64,000 bases of DNA from CAVTYH01 sp963738835 (lineage in GTDB: Bacteria; Planctomycetota; Planctomycetia; Pirellulales; JADZDJ01). Both the position numbers and the translations under genes were made by a program. Below are positions 8,500 through 18,943 of this stretch, in pieces. The notes under the pieces were generated by a model. It was not told the DNA's origin. It did no database searches and saw only the letters and a program-made list of their open reading frames with translations. The stretch is taken from NCBI GenBank assembly GCA_963738835.1, contig CAVTYH010000004.1, positions 62,001 through 126,000 on the forward strand, written 5' to 3'. The stretch's first letter is position 1. Each line of letters opens with the position of its first letter.

Positions 8500-9225
8500 C
8501 TACCGTTGCACCTGCCCTCCCACGCCTGCTACACGCTGGATCTGCGGATCGTAAATCCGTCGACCGCCTTGCATGTAGTAGAAGCCGTTTTGGTCCTCGT
8601 AGTATGGGCCGTTGAAATTCGCGTTCTGTACAGCATTGCCGTTGTTGTAGGTGTTGTTGTAGACCGTGTAGGTATCGGGGTTATACCGATCCCAGCGCCC
8701 ATCGCGGTAGAACATCCAGTACCCGGCGGGCATCCAATAGAACCACTCGTTGCCCGAGCGACGGTAACGCCAGTCATTACCGCTGTAGTTACGGTAGCGG
8801 TTGGCATCCAGAACGCCGATGCCCCAGCGATCCCAATCGCGGTCGCCAATGCGGCTCCGGTTACTGGAATTCCGATTCCGATCACGATCGAAATCCCGTC
8901 CACGGTTGGAATCGACATTCGCGCCGCGGCGGTCGATGTTCACCTCAGCTCCGCGTCGGCCGGCCTCGATGTTTACGCCGCCGCGCGGGCCGCCGACATC
9001 GACATTCGCGCCGCCTGGGCCGGCATCCACATGGGCCGGACCAGCATCGATTTTTGCGCCACCATTGCCGGCCTCCACATGCGCAGGGCCAGCTTCGATT
9101 TTCGCACTAGCTCCGCCGCCGGCTCCTCCCGGTCCGCCTTCGTGCGCTTTCGGCTCATCGGCCAAGACACTGGCTGTCAGGCCTAAGCAGGCTGCAATTC
9201 CAATTGCCATCAATAAGTTTCGCAT
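8500..9225 (-). CDS. Secreted low-complexity protein with Gly/Ala- and Asn/Arg-rich blocks
   Basis: No family is recognised with confidence. The 241-residue product starts at ATG 9225 with GAGGAG just upstream, and has a clear signal peptide (MRNLLMAIGIAACLGLTASVLA). Residues about 30-110 are imperfect repeats of the AGPAHVxAGxGGAxxDxG type. Residues 110-140 are Asp/Arg/Asn-rich (RDFDRDRNRN). The C-terminal 100 residues are Tyr/Asn/Trp-rich (WFYWMPAGYWMFYRDGRWDRY), as in other small secreted planctomycete proteins. A cell-surface or periplasmic structural role is a guess. It is monocistronic with its own terminator. Confidence 0.75.
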   Translation of the reverse strand: MRNLLMAIGIAACLGLTASVLADEPKAHEGGPGGAGGGASAKIEAGPAHVEAGNGGAKIDAGPAHVDAGPGGANVDVGGPRGGVNIEAGRRGAEVNIDRRGANVDSNRGRDFDRDRNRNSSNRSRIGDRDWDRWGIGVLDANRYRNYSGNDWRYRRSGNEWFYWMPAGYWMFYRDGRWDRYNPDTYTVYNNTYNNGNAVQNANFNGPYYEDQNGFYYMQGGRRIYDPQIQRVAGVGGQVQR

Positions 9226-9396
9226 GATTGGTTCTCCTCAAAATGGTTCCGAGACGAACGACGTTTTGGGCGCTCGACAACCAGCCTGATTGCCTCGCCG
9301 CCATTGCCCGGCCCTAACCGCAATGGAGCCGGCATCGACCCCTTTATAGAAATAGGGTCGCAAACCGTGCGCCGGGCAGCGGAAGATTTGGTGCGC

Positions 9397-9430
9397 AAAA
9401 AAAGCCCAGCGGGTTGCAATCCCCTGGGCT
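9397..9430 (-). terminator. Rho-independent terminator after fusA
   Basis: On the minus strand, GCCCAGGGG...CCCGCTGGGC (plus 9404-9429) is followed by a run of seven T (plus 9397-9403). It lies about 45 bases after the fusA stop. Confidence 0.85.
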
Positions 9431-9475
9431 TGAACAATGAGCGCGAATTTCAAACGAGTCGCAACTTGCGAGCGA

Positions 9476-11573
9476 TTATTTCGCGCCGACGAGTTGCTTT
9501 TTCTTTTCGGCGATGATTTCCTGCTGGATGCTCGATGGCACGCGGCGGTACCTGGAGAACTCCATCGTGAACGTGCCCTGGCCCTGCGTCATGCTGCGCA
9601 GATCGGTCGAGTAGCCGAAGGTTTCGGCCAGCGGCACTTCGCCTTCGATGACCGCCGTGTTGCCGTGAATTTCTGACGACAAAATCATGCCGCGGCGGCT
9701 GGTGAGCTCGCCCGCCACGGGACCCTGATACGTGGTTGGCACTTCGATTTCCACTTTCATCACCGGTTCCAGCAGCACCGGCTTGGTTTGCAGGAACGTT
9801 TCGCGGAAGCAGTTCTGTCCACAAATCTGGAACGCCATATCGGAGCTGTCGACTTCGTGATACGAACCGTCTTCCAACAGCGCTTTAATGCCAACGATCG
9901 GGAATCCGGCAATCGGACCTTTGTTGAGGACCGCGCGGAAGCCTTTTTCCACCGACGGAATGTATTCCTTGGGGATGCGTCCTTGAATGACTTTGCTTTC
10001 GAATTCGAACGATTCCGGAGCGTCTTCCGGCAAGGGCTCCAACTTGCCGACGATGTGGGCAAACTGACCGGAGCCGCCGGACTGTTTCTTGTGCTTGAAA
10101 TTGTAGGCGGCCGCCTGCGTTGGAGCTTCGCGGTAGCTGACCTTCGGCGCGCCGACTTCCACCTCGACCTTGTACTCGCGGCGAATACGCTCAACGTAGA
10201 TTTCCAAGTGCAGTTCGCCCATGCCGGCGATGATCGTTTCGCTGGTTTCCTCGTCGGTGCTGATGCGGAACGTAGGATCTTCGCGGCTGAAACGCTGCAG
10301 CGCCTTGGCGAGTTTGTCGGAACCTTCACGGTTGGTGGTGGAGATGGCCATTTTGATGACCGGTTCCGCGATGAACATACTTTCCAGCGTGCCGAATTTG
10401 GCTTCCGGTGCGTAGGTATCGCCGCTGGCGGCATCGACGCCGATGATGGCCACGATGTCGCCGGCACTGGCACTATCGGCTTCCTCTCGCTTGTCGGCAT
10501 GCATCCGCACAATGCGGCTGAAACGCTGCCGCTGGCTGGTGCGTTGGTTGACCATTTGGTCTCCCTTTTTCACCGTGCCCTGATAAATGCGCATGAACGT
10601 GAGCTGGCCGTATGGATCGTCGACCAATTTGAACGCCATGCCGACGAACGGCTTGGTGGGATCGGCGGCCAGCGGAATTTTTTCCTCAGGATTATCCCAC
10701 TTCTTGGCGGTGACGTTGTGCGCCAGCGGCGAAGGCAAGTCAGCGCACAATCGCGTCGAGCAGCGGCTGCACACCTTTGTTTTTGTAGGCCGAGCCCATG
10801 AATACGGCCGTGGCGTCCTGATTTTGCACGGCGTCTTTCGCTACAGCGTGGATTAGCTCTTCCGGCACGTCGGCTTCGCCGAGCAGCAACTCCATCAGCT
10901 CGTCGCTGTACATCGACAAGCTTTCCAGCATCTGGTGCCGATACTTCTTCGCGTCTTCCAGCATGTCGGCCGGAATGGCTTCACGGCGGACCTTCTCGCC
11001 ATTGCTGCCGTCGAAGTAAACGGCCTGCATCGTGATTAAATCGACAATGCCTTCGAAGTTGTCTTCCTTGCCGACGGGAAGCTGCATCAGAATGGCATCG
11101 CATTCCAGCTTTTCTTTAACCTGCTGCACGACGCGCAGTGGATTGGCTCCGGTGCGGTCCATCTTGTTGATGAACGCCAAACGCGGCACGTGATAGCGCT
11201 TCATCTGTCGATCGACGGTCATCGACTGGCTTTGCACGCCGCCGACGGCGCACAGCACAAGAATGGCCCCGTCCAAAACGCGCAGGCTGCGTTCCACTTC
11301 AACCGTGAAATCAACGTGGCCCGGCGTGTCGATGAGGTTGATCTGGTGGTCAATACCAGCGGCATCGTCCCAGTGGACCGTGGTAGCGGCACTGGTGATC
11401 GTGATTCCGCGTTCGCGCTCCAGATCCATGTAGTCCATCGTGGCCCCTTCACCCTTCACTTCCTGAATGCGGTGAATGCGGCCGGCGTAATAGAGAATGT
11501 GCTCGCTCAGAGTGGTTTTACCCGAGTCGATGTGGGCGGAGATGCCGATGTTTCGCAGATTCTGCAGTTCCAT
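9476..11573 (-). CDS. fusA: Elongation factor G, mitochondrial/spirochaete type, one frameshift
   Basis: This GTPase drives tRNA-mRNA translocation on the ribosome. The start is ATG 11573 (MELQNLRNIGIS) with GAGGG upstream. GTPase motifs are AHIDSGKTT, RGITITSAAT, DTPGHVDF, NKMDRTG and SAYKNKG. HIDSGKTT rather than HIDAGKTT, and the EVKGEGATMDYM segment, resemble the spd/mtEFG1 subgroup. Near 10742 an extra G ends the first frame with TGA after LLDAIVR; the family sequence LPSPLA...KKWDNPEEKIPL continues in the next frame, and domains II-V run to 9476. A second, canonical EF-G could exist elsewhere in the genome. The break in such a gene suggests a sequence error. Confidence 0.92.
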
Positions 11574-11946
11574 AATCAAACCCTCTTTGGGCCCGGCCGC
11601 CATGCCAGGCAGACAACACGATCGGACTATAAATAACCTGTTACGTTGGGCACGTGCGCCCGGCCCATGTTACCCGGTGGATCGCACCGGTTGGCCGAAG
11701 CAGTTTTGGGGCGCCGCTGGTCGCCACGACCACAGTCGGCGCAACAAATGCCGACCGGCCAAGAACCCAAGCCGCCACCCGAACCCAACAGCGCGGCTTG
11801 GCGCATGGGAGGGACCGCTCCTACCTATGTTACTCAGAATTGCCGGCGGGAAAAGGGCAGTTTTGGATAACTAAGCCCGATTTACGGTCGATTTTCAGTT
11901 AGAATCCAGTTTCGTTCCCGCCGGCACTCTCCGCTCGGAGACCAAG
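11574..11946. other. Intergenic region between divergent fusA and the membrane protein
   Basis: These 373 bases should contain promoters for both directions. Apart from a weak inverted repeat (AAGCCGC at 11769 and GCGGCTT at 11793), I see nothing definite. Short open frames here lack family-like sequence. Confidence 0.5.
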
Positions 11947-12486
11947 ATGCAGGAAATCAAGCCCACAGCTCGCGAACAGGTACACACGACAACGAAAGGC
12001 GTTGCCGGGTTTCGATTCTCGCTGCGGTGGCTGTTGATTGGCGTTGCGGCGTGGGCGTTTGGAATTACGGCGCTGCTGAACAGCACTCAAGCGTGGCTCA
12101 CAATCGTCGTCACCGTTTCGGCGTTAGCGTGGATGATTGCCGTGCTGTTGGCTGTTTTCGCCACAGGGCCGGCTCGGGCATTCGCCATTGGATTTGCGCT
12201 CTGGGCATTTCTGTATTTGCTGCTGGTACATCTGTTTTGGGAAAAAGAGATGCATGAGTCGAAGATTCTTGTGACTTCGCAGTTGTTAGATATTTTTTTC
12301 ACCCGGGTCGCCAAACTCGTCCCGACGCAGAATATGTTTGGGACGCCGTCGAATGCGTGGTCGATTGATTTTACGATTTTTATGACGATCGGGCAGTTGC
12401 TCTGGGCTTGGATCGTCGCCGTCTGCGGTGGCTTTCTGGCGGGAATCATCTACAGTCGATATCATCACGATCGCGGTCGGGGATGA
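11947..12486 (+). CDS. Integral membrane protein, FSLRWL type
   Basis: This 179-residue protein is not recognised as a known family. It has four hydrophobic segments (about residues 25-48, 50-75, 78-97 and 145-170). Before the first is FRFSLRWLLIGVA, the FSLRTLL-like motif found at the start of many planctomycete membrane proteins and also present at 39353. It ends 33 bases before the DoxX gene, so co-transcription is likely. Confidence 0.7.
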   Translation: MQEIKPTAREQVHTTTKGVAGFRFSLRWLLIGVAAWAFGITALLNSTQAWLTIVVTVSALAWMIAVLLAVFATGPARAFAIGFALWAFLYLLLVHLFWEKEMHESKILVTSQLLDIFFTRVAKLVPTQNMFGTPSNAWSIDFTIFMTIGQLLWAWIVAVCGGFLAGIIYSRYHHDRGRG

Positions 12487-12519
12487 AGCGTTTCACTGAA
12501 ATCGAACACGGGAGCCAAC

Positions 12520-13016
12520 ATGGACGTCTTAAAGAAACTGCTCAACGACAACGTCGGAAAACTGTTGGTGCGGTTGACCGTGGCGGGGCTGATGCTGTTT
12601 CATGGCATTGGCAAGTGGAACACCATCAACGATCCGCAGGGCGCCGTGACGATGATCGGCAAGAACTTGAAGGATGCCGGGGTGCCGGAATTCGTCAAAT
12701 ACGGCGTCATCATCGGCGAGGTAATTGCCCCGCTCTTCATCATTGTGGGGCTTTTCACGCGGCCGGCGGCGCTGATCATGGCCATCAACATGGTTGTCGC
12801 CGTTTGCATGGCCCATCGCGCTCAAATCTTCACGCTCGACGAACACGGCTCATATGCGCTGGAACTGCAATCCTTCTATTTCTTCGGGGCTTTGGCCATT
12901 GTCTTTCTTGCGCGGGCATCATCAGCTTGGACGGTCTGTTGTTCCGCAACAAGGCTGCTGCAACACCTGCCGCTGCAACGCCGAAGGCGGAGACGCCGAA
13001 TCGGACGGTGAAGTGA
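12520..13016 (+). CDS. DoxX-family membrane protein, frameshift near the C-terminus
   Basis: This is a four-helix membrane protein of the DoxX family; some members act in redox or thiosulfate metabolism, but most are uncharacterised. The start is ATG 12520 with GGAG upstream. Family hallmarks are RLTVAGLMLFHGIGKW near residue 18-33, FVKYGVIIGEVIAPLFIIVGLFTRPAALIMAINM, and ALELQSFYFFGALAIVF. After about 12910 the open frame turns Arg-rich, whereas the +2 frame gives ISLDGLLFRNK and an Ala/Pro-rich tail ending at 13016, a more natural DoxX ending. Confidence 0.8.
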
Positions 13017-13032
13017 GTATGGCCGACTCTCT

Positions 13033-14706
13033 TTACGCCGATTTGCGCGCGTGGCCGCTGCTAAAGTACACGATGATGGCTCGTTCCAGCGCGGCGTGGA
13101 AATTTTCGCAGATGTTGGCTCGGCCCACATGCTGCTCGAATTCCGCCTGCTGCATCAGTTGAGCCGGCTGGGGTGGGGCACCGCACAAAATGAGCGTGCG
13201 GCCCGCGGAACGGAATTTTTCGGCCAGGTCTTCCAGGGCTTGCAATCCGGTGGCATCAATGGCCGTCATATTTCGCAGCCGCAAAATGACGATTGGCGGC
13301 AACTCGTCCAGGCACTCGGCCACTTGCGAAATCTTTTCGTTCGCGCCGAACAGGAACGGACCGTGAATGCGGAAGACGGCCACATAGTCGGGAATTGGCT
13401 TGTCTTGCAGAATGTGCAGCCAACCTTCTTCGACATACTGGGGCGTGACGCGGGTCACCGTCGTCGTGCCGGTCACTTTGCGAATAAACAACAGCGCGGC
13501 CATGACAATGCCCGTCTCCACCGCCACCGTCAAATCAGCAAACACGGTCAGGGCAAAGGTGATGGCCCAAACGCTGATGTCGGCCCACGTGAGTTTCAGC
13601 AGCTTGGGAATTTCATGCCACTCGCCCATGTTGTAGGAAACCACAAGCAGGATGGCGGCGAGCACCGAAAGCGGAATGAACCTGGCCAGCGGTGCGGCAA
13701 ACAGCAACACGCACAGCAGCGTGACGGCGTGAATCATGCCGGCGACCGGCGTTTTGGCGCCCGAGCGAACATTCGTCGCCGTGCGGGCAATGGCCCCTGT
13801 GGCCGGAATACCGCCGAAAAATGGCGACGCCAAATTCGCGATGCCTTGCGCCACCAGTTCCACACTCGGGTTGTGCTTATCGCCGCTCATCCGATCGGAT
13901 ACGACAGCCGACAAGAGCGATTCGATGGCGCCGAGCAGCGCCACGGTTACGGCCGAAGGCAACAGCGCCCCAACCATGCTGAACTCGAAGTGCGGCATCG
14001 TGAACGAGGGCAGCCCCGTGGGAATGCCGCCGAAGCGAGTGCCGATGGTTTCGACCGCCAAACCTGTCGTGCCGACGAGAATTGTTCCCAACACCAGCGC
14101 GACAATGTAAGCCGGCACGCGCCGCACGAATTTTCGGAACAGCACAATAATTACGATCGCCGCGGATGCCAGCAGCGTGGCGGGCCAGGAAATTGTGCCA
14201 AAGTGCGTGGCCAGCGCTTCCATCCGTCCGAGAAATTCGCCGGGCACCTTGTCGATCGAAAGGCCAAAAAAATCTTTGATCTGCGTGCTGGCGATCAGCA
14301 CCGCAATGCCGTTGGTGAAACCCACGATGACCGGCCGCGGAATGAATTTCACCGCTTTGCCAAGCCCGGTGATGCCGAGCATCAGCAAGATCAACCCGGC
14401 CATGACGGTGCAAACGCACAAGCCGTCGACGCCGTATTTAGCGACAATGCCATAAACGATGACGACAAATGCACCGGTCGGACCGCCAATCTGCGTCTTT
14501 GAACCGCCGAGCGCGGAAATCAAAAAGCCAGCGACGATGGCCGTGTAAATACCCGCTTGCGGCGACACGCCCGACGAAATGGCAAACGCCATCGCCAGTG
14601 GCAGTGCGACTAAGCCAACCGTCAATCCGGCAACGAGATCGCTGGAGAATTTTTGCCAGCTGTAATCGCGCAGGCAGATGACGCTTTTCGGGAGCCAGCG
14701 ATTCAT
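13033..14706 (-). CDS. SulP-family anion transporter with STAS domain
   Basis: This is a sulfate/bicarbonate-type permease of the SLC26/SulP family in the inner membrane. I chose ATG 14706 (MNRWLPKSVICLRDYSW); 106 in-frame codons before it lie in repeats and look non-coding. Residues about 15-420 carry the transmembrane core, with DLVAGLTVGLVALPLAMAFA and GPTGAF. Residues about 440-545 are the STAS domain, where the Ser found in spore-coat anti-sigma antagonists is replaced (MTAIDATGLQAL), so phosphorylation control is unlikely. It is convergent with the DoxX gene. The exact substrate is not readable. Confidence 0.88.
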   Translation of the reverse strand: MNRWLPKSVICLRDYSWQKFSSDLVAGLTVGLVALPLAMAFAISSGVSPQAGIYTAIVAGFLISALGGSKTQIGGPTGAFVVIVYGIVAKYGVDGLCVCTVMAGLILLMLGITGLGKAVKFIPRPVIVGFTNGIAVLIASTQIKDFFGLSIDKVPGEFLGRMEALATHFGTISWPATLLASAAIVIIVLFRKFVRRVPAYIVALVLGTILVGTTGLAVETIGTRFGGIPTGLPSFTMPHFEFSMVGALLPSAVTVALLGAIESLLSAVVSDRMSGDKHNPSVELVAQGIANLASPFFGGIPATGAIARTATNVRSGAKTPVAGMIHAVTLLCVLLFAAPLARFIPLSVLAAILLVVSYNMGEWHEIPKLLKLTWADISVWAITFALTVFADLTVAVETGIVMAALLFIRKVTGTTTVTRVTPQYVEEGWLHILQDKPIPDYVAVFRIHGPFLFGANEKISQVAECLDELPPIVILRLRNMTAIDATGLQALEDLAEKFRSAGRTLILCGAPPQPAQLMQQAEFEQHVGRANICENFHAALERAIIVYFSSGHARKSA

Positions 14707-14728
14707 GGAGAAAGGTGTCCGATGCCTG

Positions 14729-14797
14729 TGTAGGTCGGCCTTCAGCCTGACAGCAATGCCTTCATCGTGGCATGTCAGACTGAAGTCTGACCTATGT
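14729..14797. repeat. Inverted pair of GTAGGTCxGxCTTxAGxCTGACA repeats
   Basis: The arms at 14729-14751 and 14772-14796 are near reverse complements (GTAGGTCGGCCTTCAGCCTGACA against ATGTCAGACTGAAGTCTGACCTATG). They could fold into a stem just upstream of the SulP start. A related single unit is at 25913-25940. Confidence 0.7.
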
Positions 14798-14962
14798 CCA
14801 ACTCGGCCGCGCCACTTATCGGCCGGTGGCGCGAGATTCTTTACGATTTTCCGGTGGGCATCGGGCGCGGGCGTACCTGGTAGCTTAGCGGTGTCAACAA
14901 ACAATATCCAAGGGCTTCGCGTGGAATTCGAGATGATTGCTGAAAAAAACGCCGCTGCCACG

Positions 14963-17900
14963 TCATTTAGCGGGCTGGGTCGTGATTCCTTCCGGCGCTG
15001 TGGCCGCTTCGGTTTGCGAGGCACTGGGGGCCAGCGGCGCTTTTAGGCCGACTAGAAACTCCACCAAATCGCGCAGTTGTCGTTTGGTCATGTGCTTGAT
15101 CAAGTCGGCCGGCATCGCGCTGGGGCCGTTTTTTCGGACTTCAATCGACGACTTGGGTACGACAATTGGCTTCCCTTCCGGCGACAAAAGCCGCAGCTCC
15201 TTGGCGTCTTCACTTTGGAAAATGCCTGAGAATTGCCGGCCGTCGTCGGTTACCGCGATGACGGTCTCGAAACCTTTGGCGATGGTTTTGTTGGGCAACA
15301 CGATCGATTCCAGCAGATATTCGCGAACTTTGCGATCCGGTAGATCGTCAGCGGCTCCAGTCGCCACTTGTCCGGAAAATTGCGCGGCAAGTTTCGCGGA
15401 AATCGACGTCAGATCGGGCCCCACGGCACCGCCGCGGCCGGCAACATTATGGCAACGGCGGCAAGAAAGTTCGGCGCTATCTAAAAAGAGTTTTTCGCCC
15501 AGGGCGGCGTCCCCGCCAGCCAATGCTTCGCGATACTCCGCCAACTCGTCGTGCTGCGAGCGGCCCATTTGATACTGAATAAGCTGTTCCTTCAATCTTG
15601 GCGTGCCGCGCTTTTCCGCCGCTTCCAAAACATCCAGCCGCACTTCCAGGGGTAGCTTGCCGGCCAGCAATTGGTCCATTGCACTTTCGATCGCCTTTTC
15701 AGCGCCGGGAATCTTTGCTTCCTCCAGAGCGGCCAGCGCTTGCTGGCGTTCGACCAGCGTGCCGGTTTCAATCGCTTTTTGCAGCTCAGCCAACGCCTCG
15801 TCGGGTTTCAGTTTTGCCAGCAGACGCCGCGATTCGGCTCGAACGAGCGGTTCGCGATCTGCAAGCGTGGTTTTTAGGAATGACGAAACTTGCGCCGGAT
15901 CGATTGCAGCCACCGCCCGTATGGCTTCCACACGAATTGCAGCAGGTTCCTGATTGTTGAGAACGATCTCTTGCAGCGGTAGATCGTGCATCTGAAATTG
16001 GCCGGCCAACTGGATTGCTTTCAGCAGCAACTGCTTCGGCGGTTTATCAGCATGCAGAATCGATTGAACCACAATCCCGGCTGCGGTGGTCGCTTCTTGG
16101 GCGTCGCGAGCTTGGATCGGCCGCCACATCCCCAGCAAGCGATCGCGGCCCGAGGGATGAGCCCAATCGGCCAGCATTTCGAGAATGTCCGCTGCCATTG
16201 CTTCAGGAACCACATCGCGCGATCTAAATGCCGATGCCTCAGCAAGCAGCACTGCGCGATTCTCGCCACCTAAACGAAAATTGGCATCGATCACGCGTCG
16301 TGTGAAGGCGTCGGAGAGTTCTTCATTGGTCGCTCCTTGGGCCTCTTCACGAGCCTTGGGATAGCGAATGTTGATTGGAAACGCCAGTCGAGCAAGTCGA
16401 GGCATGGCTTCCGGGATTGGGACATCGTAGATAGCGCGTGCCGCCTCCAAACCTACCAAGCGATCGCTATCTTCAAGAAACGTGCGGACCGCCGGATGTT
16501 CTAATCGCCGTAACGCAACTACGGCGGCCAGGCGAACTGACGGCGAAGCGTGTTTCGCGAGCGATAGCAAATCCGAAACTTTGGCACAGCCAACCAGTCC
16601 CATCACTCCGGCGTGCCTGAGCCACGGATCGGCGTCGTTGTTTTCCTTGAGCATGGCCACCAGTGGCTCGGTCGCCTGGGGACGCTTGCGTTTCGCGCAG
16701 GCCAAGGCTGCGAAGAACCGCACGCGCGGACTCGGGTCGCTCAGCAGCGCAATCAGCTTGGGATCGACAATATCGAGCGTGTGAAAGCCGTCGAGTACTT
16801 TAACGGCCTGCGCCCGAATTTCGGCATCGTCATCCTCCAACAGCTTCAGCAAGCTCAAAAACGCCTCGGTCTGGTTCCACTGCACGCCCATTTGGCCCAG
16901 GGCCCAAAGCGCGTGAATTCGCGCCAACTGATCTTTGCTGTGCACCGCGACCGCGGACAATTCTTTGGCGGCATGACGATCGGCCAATTCGAATTGCGCT
17001 TCTTGCCGCACCCGGCGATCGGCGTGCTCTAACAGTTTGAGCAGCTCGTCGGTCGAGAGCTTCGACCAGTCGCCGGCTAACAGCTTTTTGACTTCTTCAA
17101 CCGCTGCGCCAGTCGTTGACGAATCGAAAACTCGATAAATGCGCCCCTTGCCGGCCCCCGTCCAGCCTTCGACCCAATCGCTCACGTACAGTGCGCAATC
17201 GGGCCCGAAATCGACATCCGTGGCTAGAATCGACCACAAAAACTTGTCGTCACTAGCCAATTCAAAGCCGGCGCCTTTGGGCTTCACTCGAACGGCGTGA
17301 ATTCCGCTGTTGACCGCGGCACCACGGAAATCGGCCAGGAAAAACGTGTTTTTGTACCTTTCCGGCAAGCCGACCCCCGGGTAATACGTCAGACCCGAGG
17401 GGCCGTCGGCCACGTTGGCCACCGCCGGCACAATGTACGCCGCCTGACCGGGAAACGGCGGGTACCAAAGTTTCTCGCGGTTGTACGGACCGCGATCGGC
17501 CAAGTATTGATACGCCATCCGCCAGCCGTAATCGGCGCCTTCGACGATGTAAATCCAACGGGCTTTGTCGCCGGAATCGGAGTTGTTATCGCAGGTGAAC
17601 AAATTGCCGTAGTCGTCGAACGCCAGCTCCTGGGGATTGCGCAACCCGGTGGCGACAATTTCCAAATCCGAGCCGTCGAGATTGCACCGCAACACGCTGC
17701 CGCTTTCGACGTTGACCAGGTTCTTGCCGCCGCTCAATTTGACGTTAAGTCCGCGGTCGCCAATCGAAAAATACAGTTTGCCATCGGGGCCAATCACCAG
17801 GCCGTGCATGTCGTGACCGCGAAAAGCCACCCGCACGCCAAAGCCGGAATGCATGGCGTCACGCTGATCGGCACGGCCGGTGCCCTTGGTATCGCGCAGC

Positions 17901-18523
17901 CGCCAAAGATTCGGGATGCACGTGTAAAATACATCGCCTCGCCACGCCAGCACACCGGCGCCGGTGCCTTCGAGAATGCCATTGAAGCCATCGGCGAACA
18001 CCGTGGAAGCGTCGACTTGTCCCTTGCTGCTGCGATCTTCCAGCAGCCGGATGCGATCGTGCTCTTTCGTGAAATCTTCGATGCCGCTGCCAAGATGCTT
18101 TTTGAAGAACGCCAGCCGATCTTCAACCGTTTGGGCCGCCAGATCGTCGTCGAGCCAATCCATGTGGTGGCGATTGTCTTCGACTCCTTTCTCTTGCCGA
18201 AAAGTTTCGGCCACAAACATCCGACCCTTTTCGTCGAAGCAAAACGCAACCGGATTGGCCACCAGCGGCTCGGCCGCGAACAACTCGACTTTGAAACCCT
18301 CGGGCACGCGAAACGTAGCAATCGCCCGCTGCCCTTCATCCGACGCCGCCGCTACCGTGGGCTGATACGGTGCGGACTGTGAATCGCCTGCGTTCCCCTT
18401 TGCGGCTGCGGCATTCGAGTTTGCAGCTTCCTCCGCGCCGACCACGCCGCAAATCATGCCAACGATCAAGCAACCGGCGGCCACAAAACCGCAACGAGCG
18501 ATCGACGAAAAAAATCCGCACAC
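14963..18523 (-). CDS. PVC-type dehydrogenase with HEAT repeats and c-type heme site
   Basis: This giant protein of about 1,186 residues belongs to the planctomycete membrane-bound dehydrogenase/cytochrome families. I prefer GTG 18523, which has GGAGG eight bases before it and yields a signal peptide (FVAAGCLIVGMICGVVGAEEA). Domains in order are a beta-propeller with VPEGFKVELFAAEPL and FDEKGRMFVAET (about residues 75-480), HEAT-like helical repeats (about 500-960), and a cytochrome c domain with CRRCH near residue 1018 and GRGGAVGPDL after it. It is probably periplasmic and may couple carbohydrate oxidation to electron transfer; the substrate is unknown. Confidence 0.88.
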   Translation of the reverse strand: MCGFFSSIARCGFVAAGCLIVGMICGVVGAEEAANSNAAAAKGNAGDSQSAPYQPTVAAASDEGQRAIATFRVPEGFKVELFAAEPLVANPVAFCFDEKGRMFVAETFRQEKGVEDNRHHMDWLDDDLAAQTVEDRLAFFKKHLGSGIEDFTKEHDRIRLLEDRSSKGQVDASTVFADGFNGILEGTGAGVLAWRGDVFYTCIPNLWRLRDTKGTGRADQRDAMHSGFGVRVAFRGHDMHGLVIGPDGKLYFSIGDRGLNVKLSGGKNLVNVESGSVLRCNLDGSDLEIVATGLRNPQELAFDDYGNLFTCDNNSDSGDKARWIYIVEGADYGWRMAYQYLADRGPYNREKLWYPPFPGQAAYIVPAVANVADGPSGLTYYPGVGLPERYKNTFFLADFRGAAVNSGIHAVRVKPKGAGFELASDDKFLWSILATDVDFGPDCALYVSDWVEGWTGAGKGRIYRVFDSSTTGAAVEEVKKLLAGDWSKLSTDELLKLLEHADRRVRQEAQFELADRHAAKELSAVAVHSKDQLARIHALWALGQMGVQWNQTEAFLSLLKLLEDDDAEIRAQAVKVLDGFHTLDIVDPKLIALLSDPSPRVRFFAALACAKRKRPQATEPLVAMLKENNDADPWLRHAGVMGLVGCAKVSDLLSLAKHASPSVRLAAVVALRRLEHPAVRTFLEDSDRLVGLEAARAIYDVPIPEAMPRLARLAFPINIRYPKAREEAQGATNEELSDAFTRRVIDANFRLGGENRAVLLAEASAFRSRDVVPEAMAADILEMLADWAHPSGRDRLLGMWRPIQARDAQEATTAAGIVVQSILHADKPPKQLLLKAIQLAGQFQMHDLPLQEIVLNNQEPAAIRVEAIRAVAAIDPAQVSSFLKTTLADREPLVRAESRRLLAKLKPDEALAELQKAIETGTLVERQQALAALEEAKIPGAEKAIESAMDQLLAGKLPLEVRLDVLEAAEKRGTPRLKEQLIQYQMGRSQHDELAEYREALAGGDAALGEKLFLDSAELSCRRCHNVAGRGGAVGPDLTSISAKLAAQFSGQVATGAADDLPDRKVREYLLESIVLPNKTIAKGFETVIAVTDDGRQFSGIFQSEDAKELRLLSPEGKPIVVPKSSIEVRKNGPSAMPADLIKHMTKRQLRDLVEFLVGLKAPLAPSASQTEAATAPEGITTQPAK

Positions 18524-18540
18524 AGCAATCACCTCCACCC

Positions 18541-18563
18541 TAGCCCGACCGTGTCGGTCGGGA
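18541..18563. repeat. Dispersed palindrome, TAGCCCGACCGTGTCGGTCGGGA type
   Basis: CCCGACC and GGTCGGG arms are visible. Copies are at 32154-32180 and 47589-47615. This copy lies just upstream of the PVC protein start. Confidence 0.7.
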
Positions 18564-18943
18564 ACAAAATCATAATCAGCGAATCGCCGCCAACAGCCGT
18601 CCACGTTAATCGTCCGCTCGACCATGGGCAAGCGACACCGCACTCTCCCCCTCCCTCAAAGCAAAGTGACCACATTATCCTCCTCTCCCTCGACGGGAGA
18701 GGGCCGGGGTGAGGGTGCCTTTAGATCACCGGCACCGCCTAGTGCCCATGGCGCGGCGGCTCCAGAGGCTCTAGCCGACAATAGCGACCTTCAATCACCT
18801 CCCGCTGCAAGATCGCGGTTCCCCGTCAGGTACCAAAGAGCCGTCCCACTCGCCGAATTCATTCAGTAGCTGTTCCGGTTCGAATTTGCTCGTGACGAAG
18901 CATAAGGCTCGTCGAGGTAGCGTGATTTGACGTTCGCGACCGG
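18564..18943. other. Intergenic region, repeat-rich
   Basis: It holds a copy of the CCCTCACCCCGG repeat at 18678-18719 and otherwise no recognisable gene. It should contain the promoter of the PVC protein (minus strand). Confidence 0.5.
18678..18719. repeat. Dispersed palindrome, CCTCTCCC...GGGAGAGGGCCGGGGTGAGGG type
   Basis: This is one unit of the repeat family also found at 34584-34671, 35066-35150, 43592-43635 and 44548-44650. Here it is intergenic. Confidence 0.75.

Noticed and set aside
13051..14502. A 483-codon open frame antisense to the SulP transporter
   Set aside because: His/Gln/Arg-rich composition without domains, exactly antisense to a well-supported membrane protein.
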